Below are positions 25,031-33,841 of a DNA stretch of 64,000 bases, one piece after another; positions within the stretch are counted from its first letter, which is position 1, and every line of letters starts with the position of its first letter. The stretch covers positions 85,090-149,089 of the forward strand of contig JAFUFO010000016.1 in assembly GCA_017469885.1 (NCBI GenBank), given 5' to 3'. The position numbers were made by a program, and so were the translations under genes. The DNA comes from Solobacterium sp. (GTDB taxonomy: Bacteria > Bacillota_I > Bacilli_A > Erysipelotrichales > Erysipelotrichaceae). Below the pieces are notes generated by a model. That model was not told the origin of the DNA. It ran no database searches and worked only from the letters and a program-made list of their open reading frames with translations.

Positions 25031-28000
25031 ATGAAAATGGATCCCCGCCAGGCTCAGGCTGTTGAAACAACGGGTTCCGATATTCTGGTCAGCGCTTCTG
25101 CCGGTGCCGGAAAGACACGGGTCCTTGTAGAACGTCTGGTTTCCCTCTGCGCCGCAAAACATATCGGTATGAATGAGATCCTTGCGGTCACCTTCACCGA
25201 AGCCGCCGCAAGTGAAATGAAAAACCGTGTAGCCGCACGGCTTCAGGAACTCGCGGCCGCGGAACAGAATGAAGAACAGAAGCGGTGGCTGACCTCCCAG
25301 ATGGTGCTGCTCGCCGATGCGGACATCACCACCATCGACAGTTTCTGTCTGAACCTCATCCGCAAGTATTTCAGTGTCATAGGCCTCGATCCCGCGACCG
25401 CCGAAAACATCCTTGAAGAAAGCCTTCGAAAGCAGATGCTGGAAGATGCCTTCAATGAAGCACTGGCGGAATATGACCTCGTTGACCATAACGGGCTGAT
25501 GAAGCTTCTGGAAGCGTACAGTCCCCGCCCGGAAAGTTACGAAGAAATCCGCACGATGGTCAATTCCCTCCGGGATCTTGCGGAGCGAAGCGGCAATGCG
25601 GAGGAATATCTGCGGACCAATGCGGAGACCTTCCGCAATATCCGTGCCATGGCGGATGTTCCTCCGGTCATTCTCGATGCGTTTTATGAACGGCTCACCA
25701 TGCTGTGGGAAACCGCAGAGCATGCATTTCAGGAGATGGAAGAAATTGCGGACAGCGCAGCCGATGAAATCAGAAAACCCGAACAGATCACGGAATCTTT
25801 CAATCGCTTCCGCAGTACGGAACAGGCGCTGCGGGAACGGAATTATGATCACTTCCGGGTACTGTTCGATGTCTTCGGAACCGAGATCAAAACCCCGGCC
25901 TGCAAAAAAATTTCTGCATATGAGAATGCAAGAAACGCGATGTACGGCGCCTGCGAGAAGATGACCGCAATGCTTTACAGCAGTGAAGTGCTTCTCGGGG
26001 ACATGCGTGACATGTATCCGTATGCGCATGTGCTCAGTGAACTGACAATTCTTACCATGCAGAATTTCCAGAAGGCAAAACAGGAAAACGCATGTATGGA
26101 TTTCACAGATATGGAACAATATGCCTGGGAGATCCTCAACCGGAATGACCAGGAAGTCGCAAAGCTGTACCGCGCCCGCCTGAAGGAAGTCATGGTCGAC
26201 GAATTTCAGGATACCTCGTGGCTTCAGAACGAAATCATCCGCACCGTCGCGGCACCGGGAACCATTTTCCGTGTCGGTGATGTCAAGCAGTCCATCTACC
26301 GTTTCCGCGGCGCAAAGCCAGCACTGATGCGCGGCCTTGCGGAGGATCCCGCGATGTGCAGAATCACGCTCGATCATAACTATCGTTCTTCTTCCAGAAT
26401 CATCGAATTTTCCAATCTGCTCTTTCAGCGTCTGATGAATATTGAAGGCGGCGAGGATGTATACGGAGAAGAAGATATCGTTTCTCCGGGTGTCCCTGCA
26501 CAGACTTCCCCGGATGATCCGCCGATCCGGATGATCCTTTTGGAAGCGCCGGAACAGCCTGCGGATGAGGACACCGAGAGCGACGAAGAAAGCTTCAGCG
26601 CAAAGGAACGAAAGGCCGGATGGATTGCCTCCAAGATGATCGAGCTTCATGACGAGGGAAACCGCTGGAACAGCTTCTGTGTGCTTGTCCGCTCGCATGC
26701 CGAAAAGATCACGCTGGCACGGATGTTCGAACACTGCGGTATCCCGTATGACATCGATACGCGTCAGGGTTTCTATAACAGTGATCTGTGCATGTATATC
26801 CTTGCATTGCTGCAGGTGCTGGCAGACCCCCAGGATGAGCTTTCCCTTCTCACGGTGCTGAGCGGTGAACTGTTTGAGATGGATGATGAAATGCTTGCCC
26901 AGCTTCACCTGAAACACGGTTCGCTGCGCAGGGCAGTTTCCGAGGATTATCCGGACATCACCGCCTGGTTTGATTCCCTCCGGAATCAGTTTTCCAAAGG
27001 CATGCCGGCTCTTCTGGACCGCATTGCGCTTTATCATGGCTTTTATGAAAAACTCACAGATGCCGGGAAAGCCAACTTCGATTTTCTCTATGAAAAAACC
27101 GTGCGCTGTGCACGGAAATGCTTTACTGTCTATGATCTGATCCGGATGATGACCGCCGGCGCAGATGAGAAATCCTCCAATGCGACCTGCCGCAGTAAGG
27201 ATGATGATGTGGTGACGGTCACCACCATTCATCAGTCCAAAGGCCTTCAGTATCCGGTTGTCTTCCTCTGGAGCAGTTCCTCCAACAAACTGATGGATTC
27301 CCAGAATGCACTGATTCCGGATACGGAGATTCCGTTCAGTCTGAAACACTTTGATCTCCCCTGGCGGACCGGCCGCTCCACCATGGCACGCATGGCCGCC
27401 GAACACCGTCAGAGCATCGCGGACATCGCAGAGTATATCCGCGTCCTGTATGTCGCTCTGACCCGGGCTGAAAAGACCATGTTCATCGTGGATCTTGCCA
27501 AGGCAGAACAGCCGTACCGGAAGGTCATGACACTTGCCGAGCTCAGCCGCCGCAAGGGCATTACCGGATACATTACCGCAGCGCTCAGAGAAGTGCCTGA
27601 CCTGTATCGGGTGGAACATATTCCTCCCGAGGAATTCCGGACCGTCCCTGAGACCCTGCCCTCTTACGTCAGGGAACTGCCGCGGTGCACAGCCCCAAAG
27701 ACTCTGACACAGACAGTGATGCGTCCGAGCGAAACGGAATTCACTTCCCTTCCGCCGCTGAATCCGGGATCTGCCTCCCGCGGCACACGATACGGAACCC
27801 TGATCCATGAAACCATTGCGGCACTTCCGAACCGGATGTGGACTGCGGATGACTTTGATCATACGGTGCTCCGTCCGGGTGACATCGATTCGATCCTGCA
27901 TTTTTCGGAATCGGATCTGTATCAGAAAGCGCTGACCATGGACATCCGGAAAGAACTGCCGTTCTATATGGAAGATCCGTCTTCCGGACAGCCGGTCACA

Positions 28001-28213
28001 GGTGTGATGGACTTTGTCGCATTCGGTCCGGATGAGACTCTGCTCATCGACTTCAAAACCGATGCGATGACACCGGAGGCAATCCGGCGTCATTACAGTC
28101 CGCAGCTGAACGTTTACCGGCAGGCACTCCGGCTTCTGAAGCCGGGCATCCCGGTACATGCATGGGCATGGAGTTTCCATAACCGCACGGCAGTGGAAAT
28201 CCCGGAGCCCTGA
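25031..28213 (+). CDS. addA: AddA-type helicase-nuclease subunit
   Basis: This is a UvrD-like superfamily 1 helicase with a C-terminal nuclease, 1,060 residues. Motif I is SASAGAGKTR near residue 20 and motif Ia is AVTFTEAAASEMK. Motif II is MVDEFQDTS near 390, motif III is GDVKQSIYRFRGAKP, motif V is TIHQSKGLQYP and motif VI is YVALTRAEK. The nuclease core LIDFKTDAM is near 1015, after GVMDFVAF. It forms one operon with addB and ends at a bidirectional terminator. It lacks Fe-S cysteines, as expected for AddA. Confidence 0.93.
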   Translation: MKMDPRQAQAVETTGSDILVSASAGAGKTRVLVERLVSLCAAKHIGMNEILAVTFTEAAASEMKNRVAARLQELAAAEQNEEQKRWLTSQMVLLADADITTIDSFCLNLIRKYFSVIGLDPATAENILEESLRKQMLEDAFNEALAEYDLVDHNGLMKLLEAYSPRPESYEEIRTMVNSLRDLAERSGNAEEYLRTNAETFRNIRAMADVPPVILDAFYERLTMLWETAEHAFQEMEEIADSAADEIRKPEQITESFNRFRSTEQALRERNYDHFRVLFDVFGTEIKTPACKKISAYENARNAMYGACEKMTAMLYSSEVLLGDMRDMYPYAHVLSELTILTMQNFQKAKQENACMDFTDMEQYAWEILNRNDQEVAKLYRARLKEVMVDEFQDTSWLQNEIIRTVAAPGTIFRVGDVKQSIYRFRGAKPALMRGLAEDPAMCRITLDHNYRSSSRIIEFSNLLFQRLMNIEGGEDVYGEEDIVSPGVPAQTSPDDPPIRMILLEAPEQPADEDTESDEESFSAKERKAGWIASKMIELHDEGNRWNSFCVLVRSHAEKITLARMFEHCGIPYDIDTRQGFYNSDLCMYILALLQVLADPQDELSLLTVLSGELFEMDDEMLAQLHLKHGSLRRAVSEDYPDITAWFDSLRNQFSKGMPALLDRIALYHGFYEKLTDAGKANFDFLYEKTVRCARKCFTVYDLIRMMTAGADEKSSNATCRSKDDDVVTVTTIHQSKGLQYPVVFLWSSSSNKLMDSQNALIPDTEIPFSLKHFDLPWRTGRSTMARMAAEHRQSIADIAEYIRVLYVALTRAEKTMFIVDLAKAEQPYRKVMTLAELSRRKGITGYITAALREVPDLYRVEHIPPEEFRTVPETLPSYVRELPRCTAPKTLTQTVMRPSETEFTSLPPLNPGSASRGTRYGTLIHETIAALPNRMWTADDFDHTVLRPGDIDSILHFSESDLYQKALTMDIRKELPFYMEDPSSGQPVTGVMDFVAFGPDETLLIDFKTDAMTPEAIRRHYSPQLNVYRQALRLLKPGIPVHAWAWSFHNRTAVEIPEP

Positions 28214-28230
28214 ACCCCGAAGATGAAATA

Positions 28231-28288
28231 AAGAACTGCGTCTGTATGCGCTGATCCTGATCATGCATACCGGCCGCAGTTCTTTTTC
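28231..28288. terminator. bidirectional terminator after addBA
   Basis: A 10-bp perfect stem (28231-28240 with 28275-28284) encloses a second TATGC/GCATA pairing. T5 follows on the plus strand and an A-rich tract flanks the left side. It serves addA and nudC. Confidence 0.75.
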
Positions 28289-28310
28289 ATTGTCTGTAAT
28301 GATGAGCGCT

Positions 28311-29132
28311 TCAGATCTTTCCCTCTTTGAACTTCTTCATCATCTCATTTGTCAGGCTGTAGTCATTGCTTTGAAGAACCACATCTTCCCGCTTCACCCA
28401 TTCGGCTGTGCGCAGTTCACTGTAGTCCACCGTGATGGTATCATCCCCGTCCACATCGCAGTAATAGCCGGCAAGAATATCGGATGCCGGTCCCCAGGGC
28501 TGCGACTTGTAGTACCGGATGTTTTTCACACTGATCCCGGCTTCTTCCATCACTTCCCGCGCAACAGTTTCCTCAAAGGTTTCGCCGATCTCCGTAAAGC
28601 CGGCAATCAGTGCGTTTCCGCCATAGCCTCTCGCATAGCGTGTGATCAGAATCCTCTCTCCGTTAAGAACACCGACGATGACGGCAGGATTGATCCGCGG
28701 ATAAATAAGATTTCCGCAGGCAGGACAGCGCATGGCGCGTTCGTTTTCATCATGCTTGGTTTTATGTCCGCATCTTCCGCAGTACTGACTTGTGGTATAC
28801 CATACCGCAAGATGATATGCCGTAAAGATCGCATAAACGGTTTCTTCCGGCTGAAGGTTCTGTCTTCGGATTTCGTTGAAACTCACATATGCAAAGCCAT
28901 CCGCCTCAGCTTCCTCGAGGCAGAGGAACAGCGGTTTTGAATCCAGTGAAAACAGATAAATAAGATTGTCTGGATTGACGTTCAGCTGACCAAGCAGCGG
29001 AAAGGAAAGATGGTTTCCTTCTGAACACAGAAGAATGGATTCGTCCCGGAAACAGAAAACAGGGTCCTGTTCGTTCGGCCTTATGTTCTGGTATTGGTTC
29101 TGGAGAATATGCGGTGCGATGTCCTGAATCAT
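28311..29132 (-). CDS. nudC: NADH pyrophosphatase / NAD-cap hydrolase NudC
   Basis: The 273-residue Nudix enzyme hydrolyses NADH to NMNH and AMP, and in characterised bacteria it removes NAD caps from RNA. The zinc ribbon CGRCGHK...CPAC lies near residues 107-125. The Nudix box GFTEIGETFEETVAREVMEE is near 165-184, and the NudC-specific SQPWGPASD follows. Start at 29132, because GGAGG lies eight bases upstream; the ATG at 29153 has none. Transcribed alone, convergent with addA. Confidence 0.9.
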   Translation of the reverse strand: MIQDIAPHILQNQYQNIRPNEQDPVFCFRDESILLCSEGNHLSFPLLGQLNVNPDNLIYLFSLDSKPLFLCLEEAEADGFAYVSFNEIRRQNLQPEETVYAIFTAYHLAVWYTTSQYCGRCGHKTKHDENERAMRCPACGNLIYPRINPAVIVGVLNGERILITRYARGYGGNALIAGFTEIGETFEETVAREVMEEAGISVKNIRYYKSQPWGPASDILAGYYCDVDGDDTITVDYSELRTAEWVKREDVVLQSNDYSLTNEMMKKFKEGKI

Positions 29133-29186
29133 AACGGAGTCCTCCGAGTGCAACCATCATAGCATAACAGATTCTGCGCTCATTTA

Positions 29187-29217
29187 TTGAAAAGGACAGC
29201 TTCCGCTGTCCTTATAC
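29187..29217 (-). terminator. intrinsic terminator of the PTS gene
   Basis: A 9-bp perfect stem AAGGACAGC (29192-29200) / GCTGTCCTT (29205-29213) lies just downstream of the PTS stop on the minus strand and is followed by a short T/A tract. Confidence 0.7.
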
Positions 29218-29238
29218 TTCATTCAGAATCGGAGTGTT

Positions 29239-30585
29239 TTATTTCTGAGCAGGTGCCTCCCGCTCAACCCCGACAAAGAAGGTCACGGCACAGGAAACCG
29301 CAAATCCGATCACGGCAGAGATGATGCCGTTGATTACATTCATGGAAGTGCCGCCGACATAATTCAGAAAACAAAGGAAGCTGGCACTCGGAATGAAGTT
29401 GTATGCCTGAATGTACGTGATTCCGGCGTACAGGCCGCCCATAAACGCTCCTGCCACAAGTCCGATGAACGGTTTGCGGTATCGGAAGCCCACTCCGTAG
29501 AGCGCCGGCTCGGTAACGCCGCCGATCATCTGGGCAATGACCGTGCTGACCGCAGCGGAACGTTCGGATTTGTTTTTCAGGCGCAGGAAGGCACCGAATG
29601 CCATTCCGCCCACCGCAAACGCAGAGGCAGCACACTGCGGAGTTATAATGGTTTCCACGCCGTTCTGCGCCAGTACAACGAAGATGGAGGAGATGAACAG
29701 CCAGTGCAGACCGCCCATGATTATGAATTCCCAGAGCGCCGCAAGCACCGCAATCGTAAGGACCGTTACGATTCCGCCCTTGTTTCCAAGGGTGATCAGA
29801 AGATTGCACAGCGCCTCACCGATGATGGAGCCGGCAGGTGCCAGTACAAGCAAGGCAATCGGAAGAATAATCGCAATCGTCAGAAACGGCGCAAAGACTG
29901 CGCGCAGTGCCTCCGGTATGATCCGGTTCATCGCCTTTTCGATATAAGACATCACCCAGTTTGACAGAATGATCGGAAGAATGGTCGCGGAATAGTTCAG
30001 CGGGCGTGCCGGAATGCCGTAAACCGAGAACGGCGCGCCGGATTCGGCAATCGAGACAAACACCGGATGAATCAGAATACCGCCGAGAAACATTCCAAGG
30101 ATCGGCGTGGTACCGAACACTTTCGAACTGGTATAACCGACCGCAATCGGGAAGAAGTAGAATCCGGCATCCCCGACAAAGGAGAGCAGCGTATACAGAT
30201 CACTGTCTTCCGCCAGCACCTTCAACATGTTCGGCCCAAGTACAGAAGCCACAGTTTTGAACATCGCCGCTGCCATTAACATCGGCAGAAGCGGAACCAG
30301 CGAACCGGACAGCGCATCCATGATCTTATTCAGAATCAGACGGATATTCAGCGGCTCTTTTTCGTTCATACGGGCAGTCAGTTCCCGATACAGTTCTTCC
30401 GTTCCGGACGAAAGGATCAGTTCCAGTTCCTTTCCCTCCGATACGGCACGTACAATCCGTGCATCTTCCGGAAGGGAGACTGCTTCATCACTCCGGCGGT
30501 AAATCAGAAGACCCGCCGGTGTTTTTATGACGGAATCAATTCCGCCGCAGCTGTTCAGAAGTTCAAATAATTCATTGCCGCTCAT
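29239..30585 (-). CDS. PTS IIBC-like permease with inactive IIB domain
   Basis: The 448-residue protein resembles glucose/beta-glucoside family sugar PTS transporters. The N-terminal IIB-like region (1-80) keeps the fold pattern, but the phosphocysteine motif, normally HCxTRLRF, reads KTPAGLLIY. The residue that carries phosphate is therefore lost. The IIC part (about 95-440) has ten or so membrane segments and the substrate-site block GGVTEPALYGVGF. There is no IIA domain and no neighbouring PTS gene. Start at 30585 after GAGGTGG. It may be a facilitator or sensor, or be phosphorylated in trans. Confidence 0.8.
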   Translation of the reverse strand: MSGNELFELLNSCGGIDSVIKTPAGLLIYRRSDEAVSLPEDARIVRAVSEGKELELILSSGTEELYRELTARMNEKEPLNIRLILNKIMDALSGSLVPLLPMLMAAAMFKTVASVLGPNMLKVLAEDSDLYTLLSFVGDAGFYFFPIAVGYTSSKVFGTTPILGMFLGGILIHPVFVSIAESGAPFSVYGIPARPLNYSATILPIILSNWVMSYIEKAMNRIIPEALRAVFAPFLTIAIILPIALLVLAPAGSIIGEALCNLLITLGNKGGIVTVLTIAVLAALWEFIIMGGLHWLFISSIFVVLAQNGVETIITPQCAASAFAVGGMAFGAFLRLKNKSERSAAVSTVIAQMIGGVTEPALYGVGFRYRKPFIGLVAGAFMGGLYAGITYIQAYNFIPSASFLCFLNYVGGTSMNVINGIISAVIGFAVSCAVTFFVGVEREAPAQK

Positions 30586-30626
30586 AACCACCTCAGCGTA
30601 ATGCAATACATGCATTACTTAATTCA

Positions 30627-31265
30627 CTATATTCCAGTTATCTCTGTTCTGTCCTGTTCCCCGCTTCGCATCAGCCAGCGGAGTGCTTTTGCGATACGGA
30701 CCGATTCATCGCAGAAATGGCCGCCCTCATTCCACTCAAATACCGCCATGCCGGTTTTCACCGCAAGATCCCGGCATTCCATGGTTTTATCCCCGACTGT
30801 CTTCATCAGCGGATGCTTTGTCTTCGGTTCCCTGTTCCCAAGCGAAAAGTAGACATCCGCACACTGGATCGGATGTTCCTCAACCCAGTCTGTCCACCCC
30901 GGATACCAGAGAGATCCGGACACGGAAGCACAGCCGTCAAACAGATCATGTTTCGTACAGACATACAGCGAAAATAGCCCGGCAAGCGAATAGCCGCACA
31001 GAAACAGACGTCCCGGATGCGATTCCTTCGCCGCCAGAATCTGCGGACGCAGTGATTCAAAATACGCATCTGCCCCGCCTTCAAAATCCGGTGTTCCGCG
31101 GAATACCGCCTTAGCAGGCCAGGGACTGAGATCTTTGTTCCAGCGGGATTCCTCCACCGGACATGCCAGTATGCTGAGACCGCATCCGGCAAGCCCCTCC
31201 GTGCTTTGTGCACCGATAATTACAGCCAGATCCGGTCCGTTTTCCAGAAGAAGTTTTTCAGTCAT
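30627..31265 (-). CDS. alpha/beta-hydrolase fold esterase-like protein
   Basis: The 212-residue cytoplasmic protein has the nucleophile elbow CGYSLAGLFSLY (Ser near residue 93). ASVSGSLWYPGW follows, and the probable catalytic His lies in NEGGHFCDE near residue 184. These features fit the esterase/Fes-type alpha/beta hydrolases, with substrate unknown. An extended -10 (TGCTAAACT) ends seven bases before the ATG, so the message is probably leaderless. It shares a 39-base intergenic region with the divergent gene at 31305. Confidence 0.75.
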   Translation of the reverse strand: MTEKLLLENGPDLAVIIGAQSTEGLAGCGLSILACPVEESRWNKDLSPWPAKAVFRGTPDFEGGADAYFESLRPQILAAKESHPGRLFLCGYSLAGLFSLYVCTKHDLFDGCASVSGSLWYPGWTDWVEEHPIQCADVYFSLGNREPKTKHPLMKTVGDKTMECRDLAVKTGMAVFEWNEGGHFCDESVRIAKALRWLMRSGEQDRTEITGI

Positions 31266-31272
31266 CAGTTTC

Positions 31273-31298
31273 AGTTTAGCACAGCTTTGTTTTACAAT
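31273..31298. promoter_or_regulatory. back-to-back leaderless promoters
   Basis: The minus strand carries an extended -10, TGC-TAAACT (31281-31273), for the esterase gene. The plus strand carries TACAAT (31293-31298) for the gene at 31305. Both predicted start sites fall on or within one base of the ATG, and neither gene has an SD. Confidence 0.5.
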
Positions 31299-31304
31299 AG
31301 CGGT

Positions 31305-32078
31305 ATGGCAGTACAGACACAGCAGGAAACAAAACGTTTCAATCCGTTTGAATCGGACGACGATTCAAAACAAAACAAAGGAAAGAAGCAGACAGCTCAG
31401 AAAAAAGAAGCGAAGCCGCTCCGGCCGTTCCAGATCGGAATCGCTGTTTTGGCATGCATTGTATCGCTGGCTGTCGGGCGCCATCTCCGCTACGGCACCA
31501 CTCTCTTTATGGAACACCGGACGCTGGACGGATATCTTCCGATTGAAGAATATGTACTGAACTATTCCGATAACCACGAACCGACACAGGATGTCCGCAC
31601 AGTCCATTTTGATTCTTACAACATCTACAGTGAGCGGGACCATTACGAAACCTCACGCGGCATCAAATATGGCAGCACCTGGGAGGAATTTGTGGAGGCA
31701 TATGGTGATGAAACCATCTACAGCGCCTCTTCCCACCCATATAAAGAGGACGGTTATATCGACTGGGATGCGGAAGGTCAGTACTTTAACGGAATCTATA
31801 CCGTAAGGCAATTCGACGAGCAGTTTGTCAAAACCGGCCAGATCGACCCTTCCACAGACGGTATCGATCTGGAATTCGACGCCGAAACCGACGGTTTCAA
31901 AATTATGTACTCCGATTCCGAAAAGGAGCGGTATTACCGGGACTTCGATCATTCCCATGTACTTCGTTCGTATCCAAATACGCGGCGGTTCTATCTTGAA
32001 TTTGATTTCAAACCGTCCATCGCGACCGGAGAGCCCGGGCTTACAGTCGATACCATTTATTCAAGCAGTTACCGTTGA
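31305..32078 (+). CDS. single-pass membrane protein, paralogue of the one at 6070
   Basis: The 257-residue protein has a charged cytoplasmic N-terminus (Gln/Lys-rich), one membrane segment (about residues 43-58) and an outer domain of about 195 residues. It shares HYETSRGI, a GS(S/T)W-EFVEAYGD block and overall layout with the protein at 6070-6804. It has an extra acidic, Tyr-rich insert (YKEDGYIDWDAEGQYF). No known domain is recognised. The ATG at 31305 is preferred over one 33 codons upstream, which would place the coding region inside the promoter; the transcript looks leaderless. Confidence 0.65.
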   Translation: MAVQTQQETKRFNPFESDDDSKQNKGKKQTAQKKEAKPLRPFQIGIAVLACIVSLAVGRHLRYGTTLFMEHRTLDGYLPIEEYVLNYSDNHEPTQDVRTVHFDSYNIYSERDHYETSRGIKYGSTWEEFVEAYGDETIYSASSHPYKEDGYIDWDAEGQYFNGIYTVRQFDEQFVKTGQIDPSTDGIDLEFDAETDGFKIMYSDSEKERYYRDFDHSHVLRSYPNTRRFYLEFDFKPSIATGEPGLTVDTIYSSSYR

Positions 32079-32102
32079 TGATCACAGTATTGCAGATCCA
32101 GT

Positions 32103-32126
32103 AAAAAAGGCCGTATGGCCTTTTTT
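32103..32126. terminator. bidirectional intrinsic terminator
   Basis: A6-GGCC-GTAT-GGCC-T6 (32103-32126) is symmetrical and serves the convergent genes on both sides. Confidence 0.85.
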
Positions 32127-32133
32127 GTTGTAA

Positions 32134-32736
32134 TTACTGTTTTGCGGCGGAATCGTTCTGAAGCTGGGCGCACATTCCGCGGTAGGTATTCAGCAGTTCT
32201 TCCCGTTCTTCCGGTGTCATAGGACGGTTGCGCGCGTTGTGATCGGGAACGGTGCCTTCATGGAATCCGACAACTTCCCCATCCTTGATAAAGATTGCGG
32301 TTGGGGTATAGAGATGACGGACACCGTCGGAGTCGTATTCCAGATAGCCGCCGATGGCCTCAATCAGCATGTCGTAATCTGTGATCTCTGTGTTCTTCTG
32401 CCACTCCGGATTACTGCGAGTATTGATATATCCCACTTCCATTCCGTATTCCGTTGCGGCCTGGTTCAGTACCGGAACCGCTTCGGCACACCACTCGCAG
32501 GCCGGATAGCCGAACATGACCGCAAATGTCTTCTTTGCCTTCATGGCTTTGACCATCGTCTCGACATCCAGATCGTAGTACACGTGCTCCACCCCGTCGA
32601 GAAGAATATAGTCGCTCATATCACTGTGTTCTCCGCTCAGCGTACCGCCGGCAGAACCGGAACCGCATCCTGCAGTAAGCAGGCAGACGGCAAGCAGAAT
32701 CGCCCGGAGAACTTTCTTCCATGTTTCTGTAATCAT
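32134..32736 (-). CDS. thioredoxin-fold lipoprotein
   Basis: The 200-residue protein has a signal peptide with lipobox LLTAGC (Cys near residue 22). A thioredoxin-like domain follows with the redox motif YPACEWCAEAVPVLNQAA (CEWC-type CxxC near residue 85). The cis-Pro region is YTPTAIFIKDGEVVGFHEG. It should act on disulfides outside the membrane. The start is at 32736, since the longer frame adds residues upstream of the signal peptide. A TATAAT (32746-32751, minus) lies nine bases ahead, so the message is almost leaderless. Confidence 0.8.
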   Translation of the reverse strand: MITETWKKVLRAILLAVCLLTAGCGSGSAGGTLSGEHSDMSDYILLDGVEHVYYDLDVETMVKAMKAKKTFAVMFGYPACEWCAEAVPVLNQAATEYGMEVGYINTRSNPEWQKNTEITDYDMLIEAIGGYLEYDSDGVRHLYTPTAIFIKDGEVVGFHEGTVPDHNARNRPMTPEEREELLNTYRGMCAQLQNDSAAKQ

Positions 32737-32800
32737 ACAGACACCATTATAAATGATAAACGCCGCTCCCGAAGTCCGACCTTCACCCTGAGCATCCCGA

Positions 32801-32837
32801 TTGACTCCGAATTTATATTTGATACAATTCAATTGTA
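32801..32837 (+). promoter_or_regulatory. promoter with OhrR box
   Basis: TTGACT (32801-32806), a 16-base spacer and TACAAT (32823-32828) form the promoter. The -10 is the left half of TACAATT-C-AATTGTA (32823-32837), a perfect inverted repeat identical in its arms to the OhrR operator described in Bacillus and Xanthomonas. OhrR is encoded in the operon, so repression by binding over the -10 and release by organic peroxide is the expected control. Confidence 0.85.
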
Positions 32838-32861
32838 CAAAATTTAAAGGAGATTATGATT

Positions 32862-33407
32862 ATGAGCAGCATTTATGATTACACCCTTCCGACACCTTCC
32901 GGTGATACAGTCAGTCTGAACGACTTTGCGGGCAAAGTTCTGGTTATCGTCAATACCGCTACCGGCTGTGGATTCACACCGCAGTACAAGGAACTCGAGG
33001 AACTGCATGAAGCATTCCATGACAAAGGCCTCGAGATCATCGATGTTCCGTGCAATCAGTTTGCCGGTCAGACACCGGGCACGGATGATGAGATCCATGA
33101 GTTCTGCACACTGCATTACAATACACAGTTCCCGCAGTACAAGAAGTCCGATGTCAACGGTGAGAATGAGCTCCCGCTTTACACCTATCTGAAGTCCCAG
33201 CAGGGATTCAAGGGCTTCGGCAAGGGCGTCAAGGCACTTGCCATGGGCGCGATGCTCAGCAAGATCGACAAGGATTACAAGAACAATCCGAACATCAAAT
33301 GGAACTTCACAAAGTTCGTCGTTGACCGCGAAGGCAATGTCGTTGCACGCTTTGAGCCGACCGCGGATATGAACGAGCTGAAGAAATGTGTTGAGGCACT
33401 GATCTGA
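32862..33407 (+). CDS. glutathione peroxidase family (thiol peroxidase)
   Basis: The 181-residue protein reduces peroxides; bacterial members mostly use thioredoxin rather than glutathione. The peroxidatic Cys lies in NTATGCGFTPQY near residue 36. The catalytic Gln is in DVPCNQFAGQ (with a possible resolving Cys), and WNFTKFVVDREGNV carries the Trp and Asn. AAAGGAG nine bases upstream fits the ATG at 32862 better than the one at 32856. First gene of an operon with ohrR and a CDF exporter; its last base overlaps the ohrR start. Confidence 0.92.
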   Translation: MSSIYDYTLPTPSGDTVSLNDFAGKVLVIVNTATGCGFTPQYKELEELHEAFHDKGLEIIDVPCNQFAGQTPGTDDEIHEFCTLHYNTQFPQYKKSDVNGENELPLYTYLKSQQGFKGFGKGVKALAMGAMLSKIDKDYKNNPNIKWNFTKFVVDREGNVVARFEPTADMNELKKCVEALI

Positions 33408-33841
33408 TGAAGGAACAGCTGTGTTTGGATAACCAGCTCTGTTTCCCGCTCTACACCTGTGCGCGGAAAGTAACGGGGTTATACACCCCGTTTTTCAAGC
33501 CGCTCGGCATTACCTACACCCAGTACATCGTATTTCTTGCATTATGGGAGAAAGATGATGTATCGGTCAGTGACCTCTGCGCCAGGCTGTATCTTGACAG
33601 CGGAACGCTGACCCCGCTGTTGAAGAAAATGGAACAGGAAGGTTATATTAACAGAGCACGCTCTGCCAGCGATGAACGCATCGTCCGGATCACGCTTACC
33701 GAAAAAGGCCGGGAAATGGAAGAACGTGCCGCAGACATTCCCATGCAGGTAGGCAGCTGCATTCCGCTCAATCCGGAGGAAGCTGTTACCCTGTATGCTC
33801 TGCTCAACAAAATACTCACAAAGGAGACTACTCATGAGTGA
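33407..33841 (+). CDS. ohrR: OhrR, peroxide-sensing MarR-family repressor
   Basis: The 144-residue winged-helix protein matches OhrR throughout. The sensing Cys is in NQLCFPLYT (Cys12), and LGITYTQYIVFLALWE has the conserved tyrosines. The recognition region is LYLDSGTLTPLLKKME, with the wing at RSASDERIV. A second Cys (Cys118, GSCIP) lies 106 residues after Cys12, close to the spacing of the disulfide pair in two-Cys OhrR. It follows the peroxidase gene with one base of overlap, and an OhrR box precedes the operon. Confidence 0.92.
   Translation: MKEQLCLDNQLCFPLYTCARKVTGLYTPFFKPLGITYTQYIVFLALWEKDDVSVSDLCARLYLDSGTLTPLLKKMEQEGYINRARSASDERIVRITLTEKGREMEERAADIPMQVGSCIPLNPEEAVTLYALLNKILTKETTHE

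Noticed and set aside
24770..28264. 1,164-codon open frame on the minus strand
   Set aside because: It is antisense to addA and the end of addB, whose helicase and nuclease motifs are clear. Its protein is His/Cys-rich shadow sequence, a common effect of this codon use.
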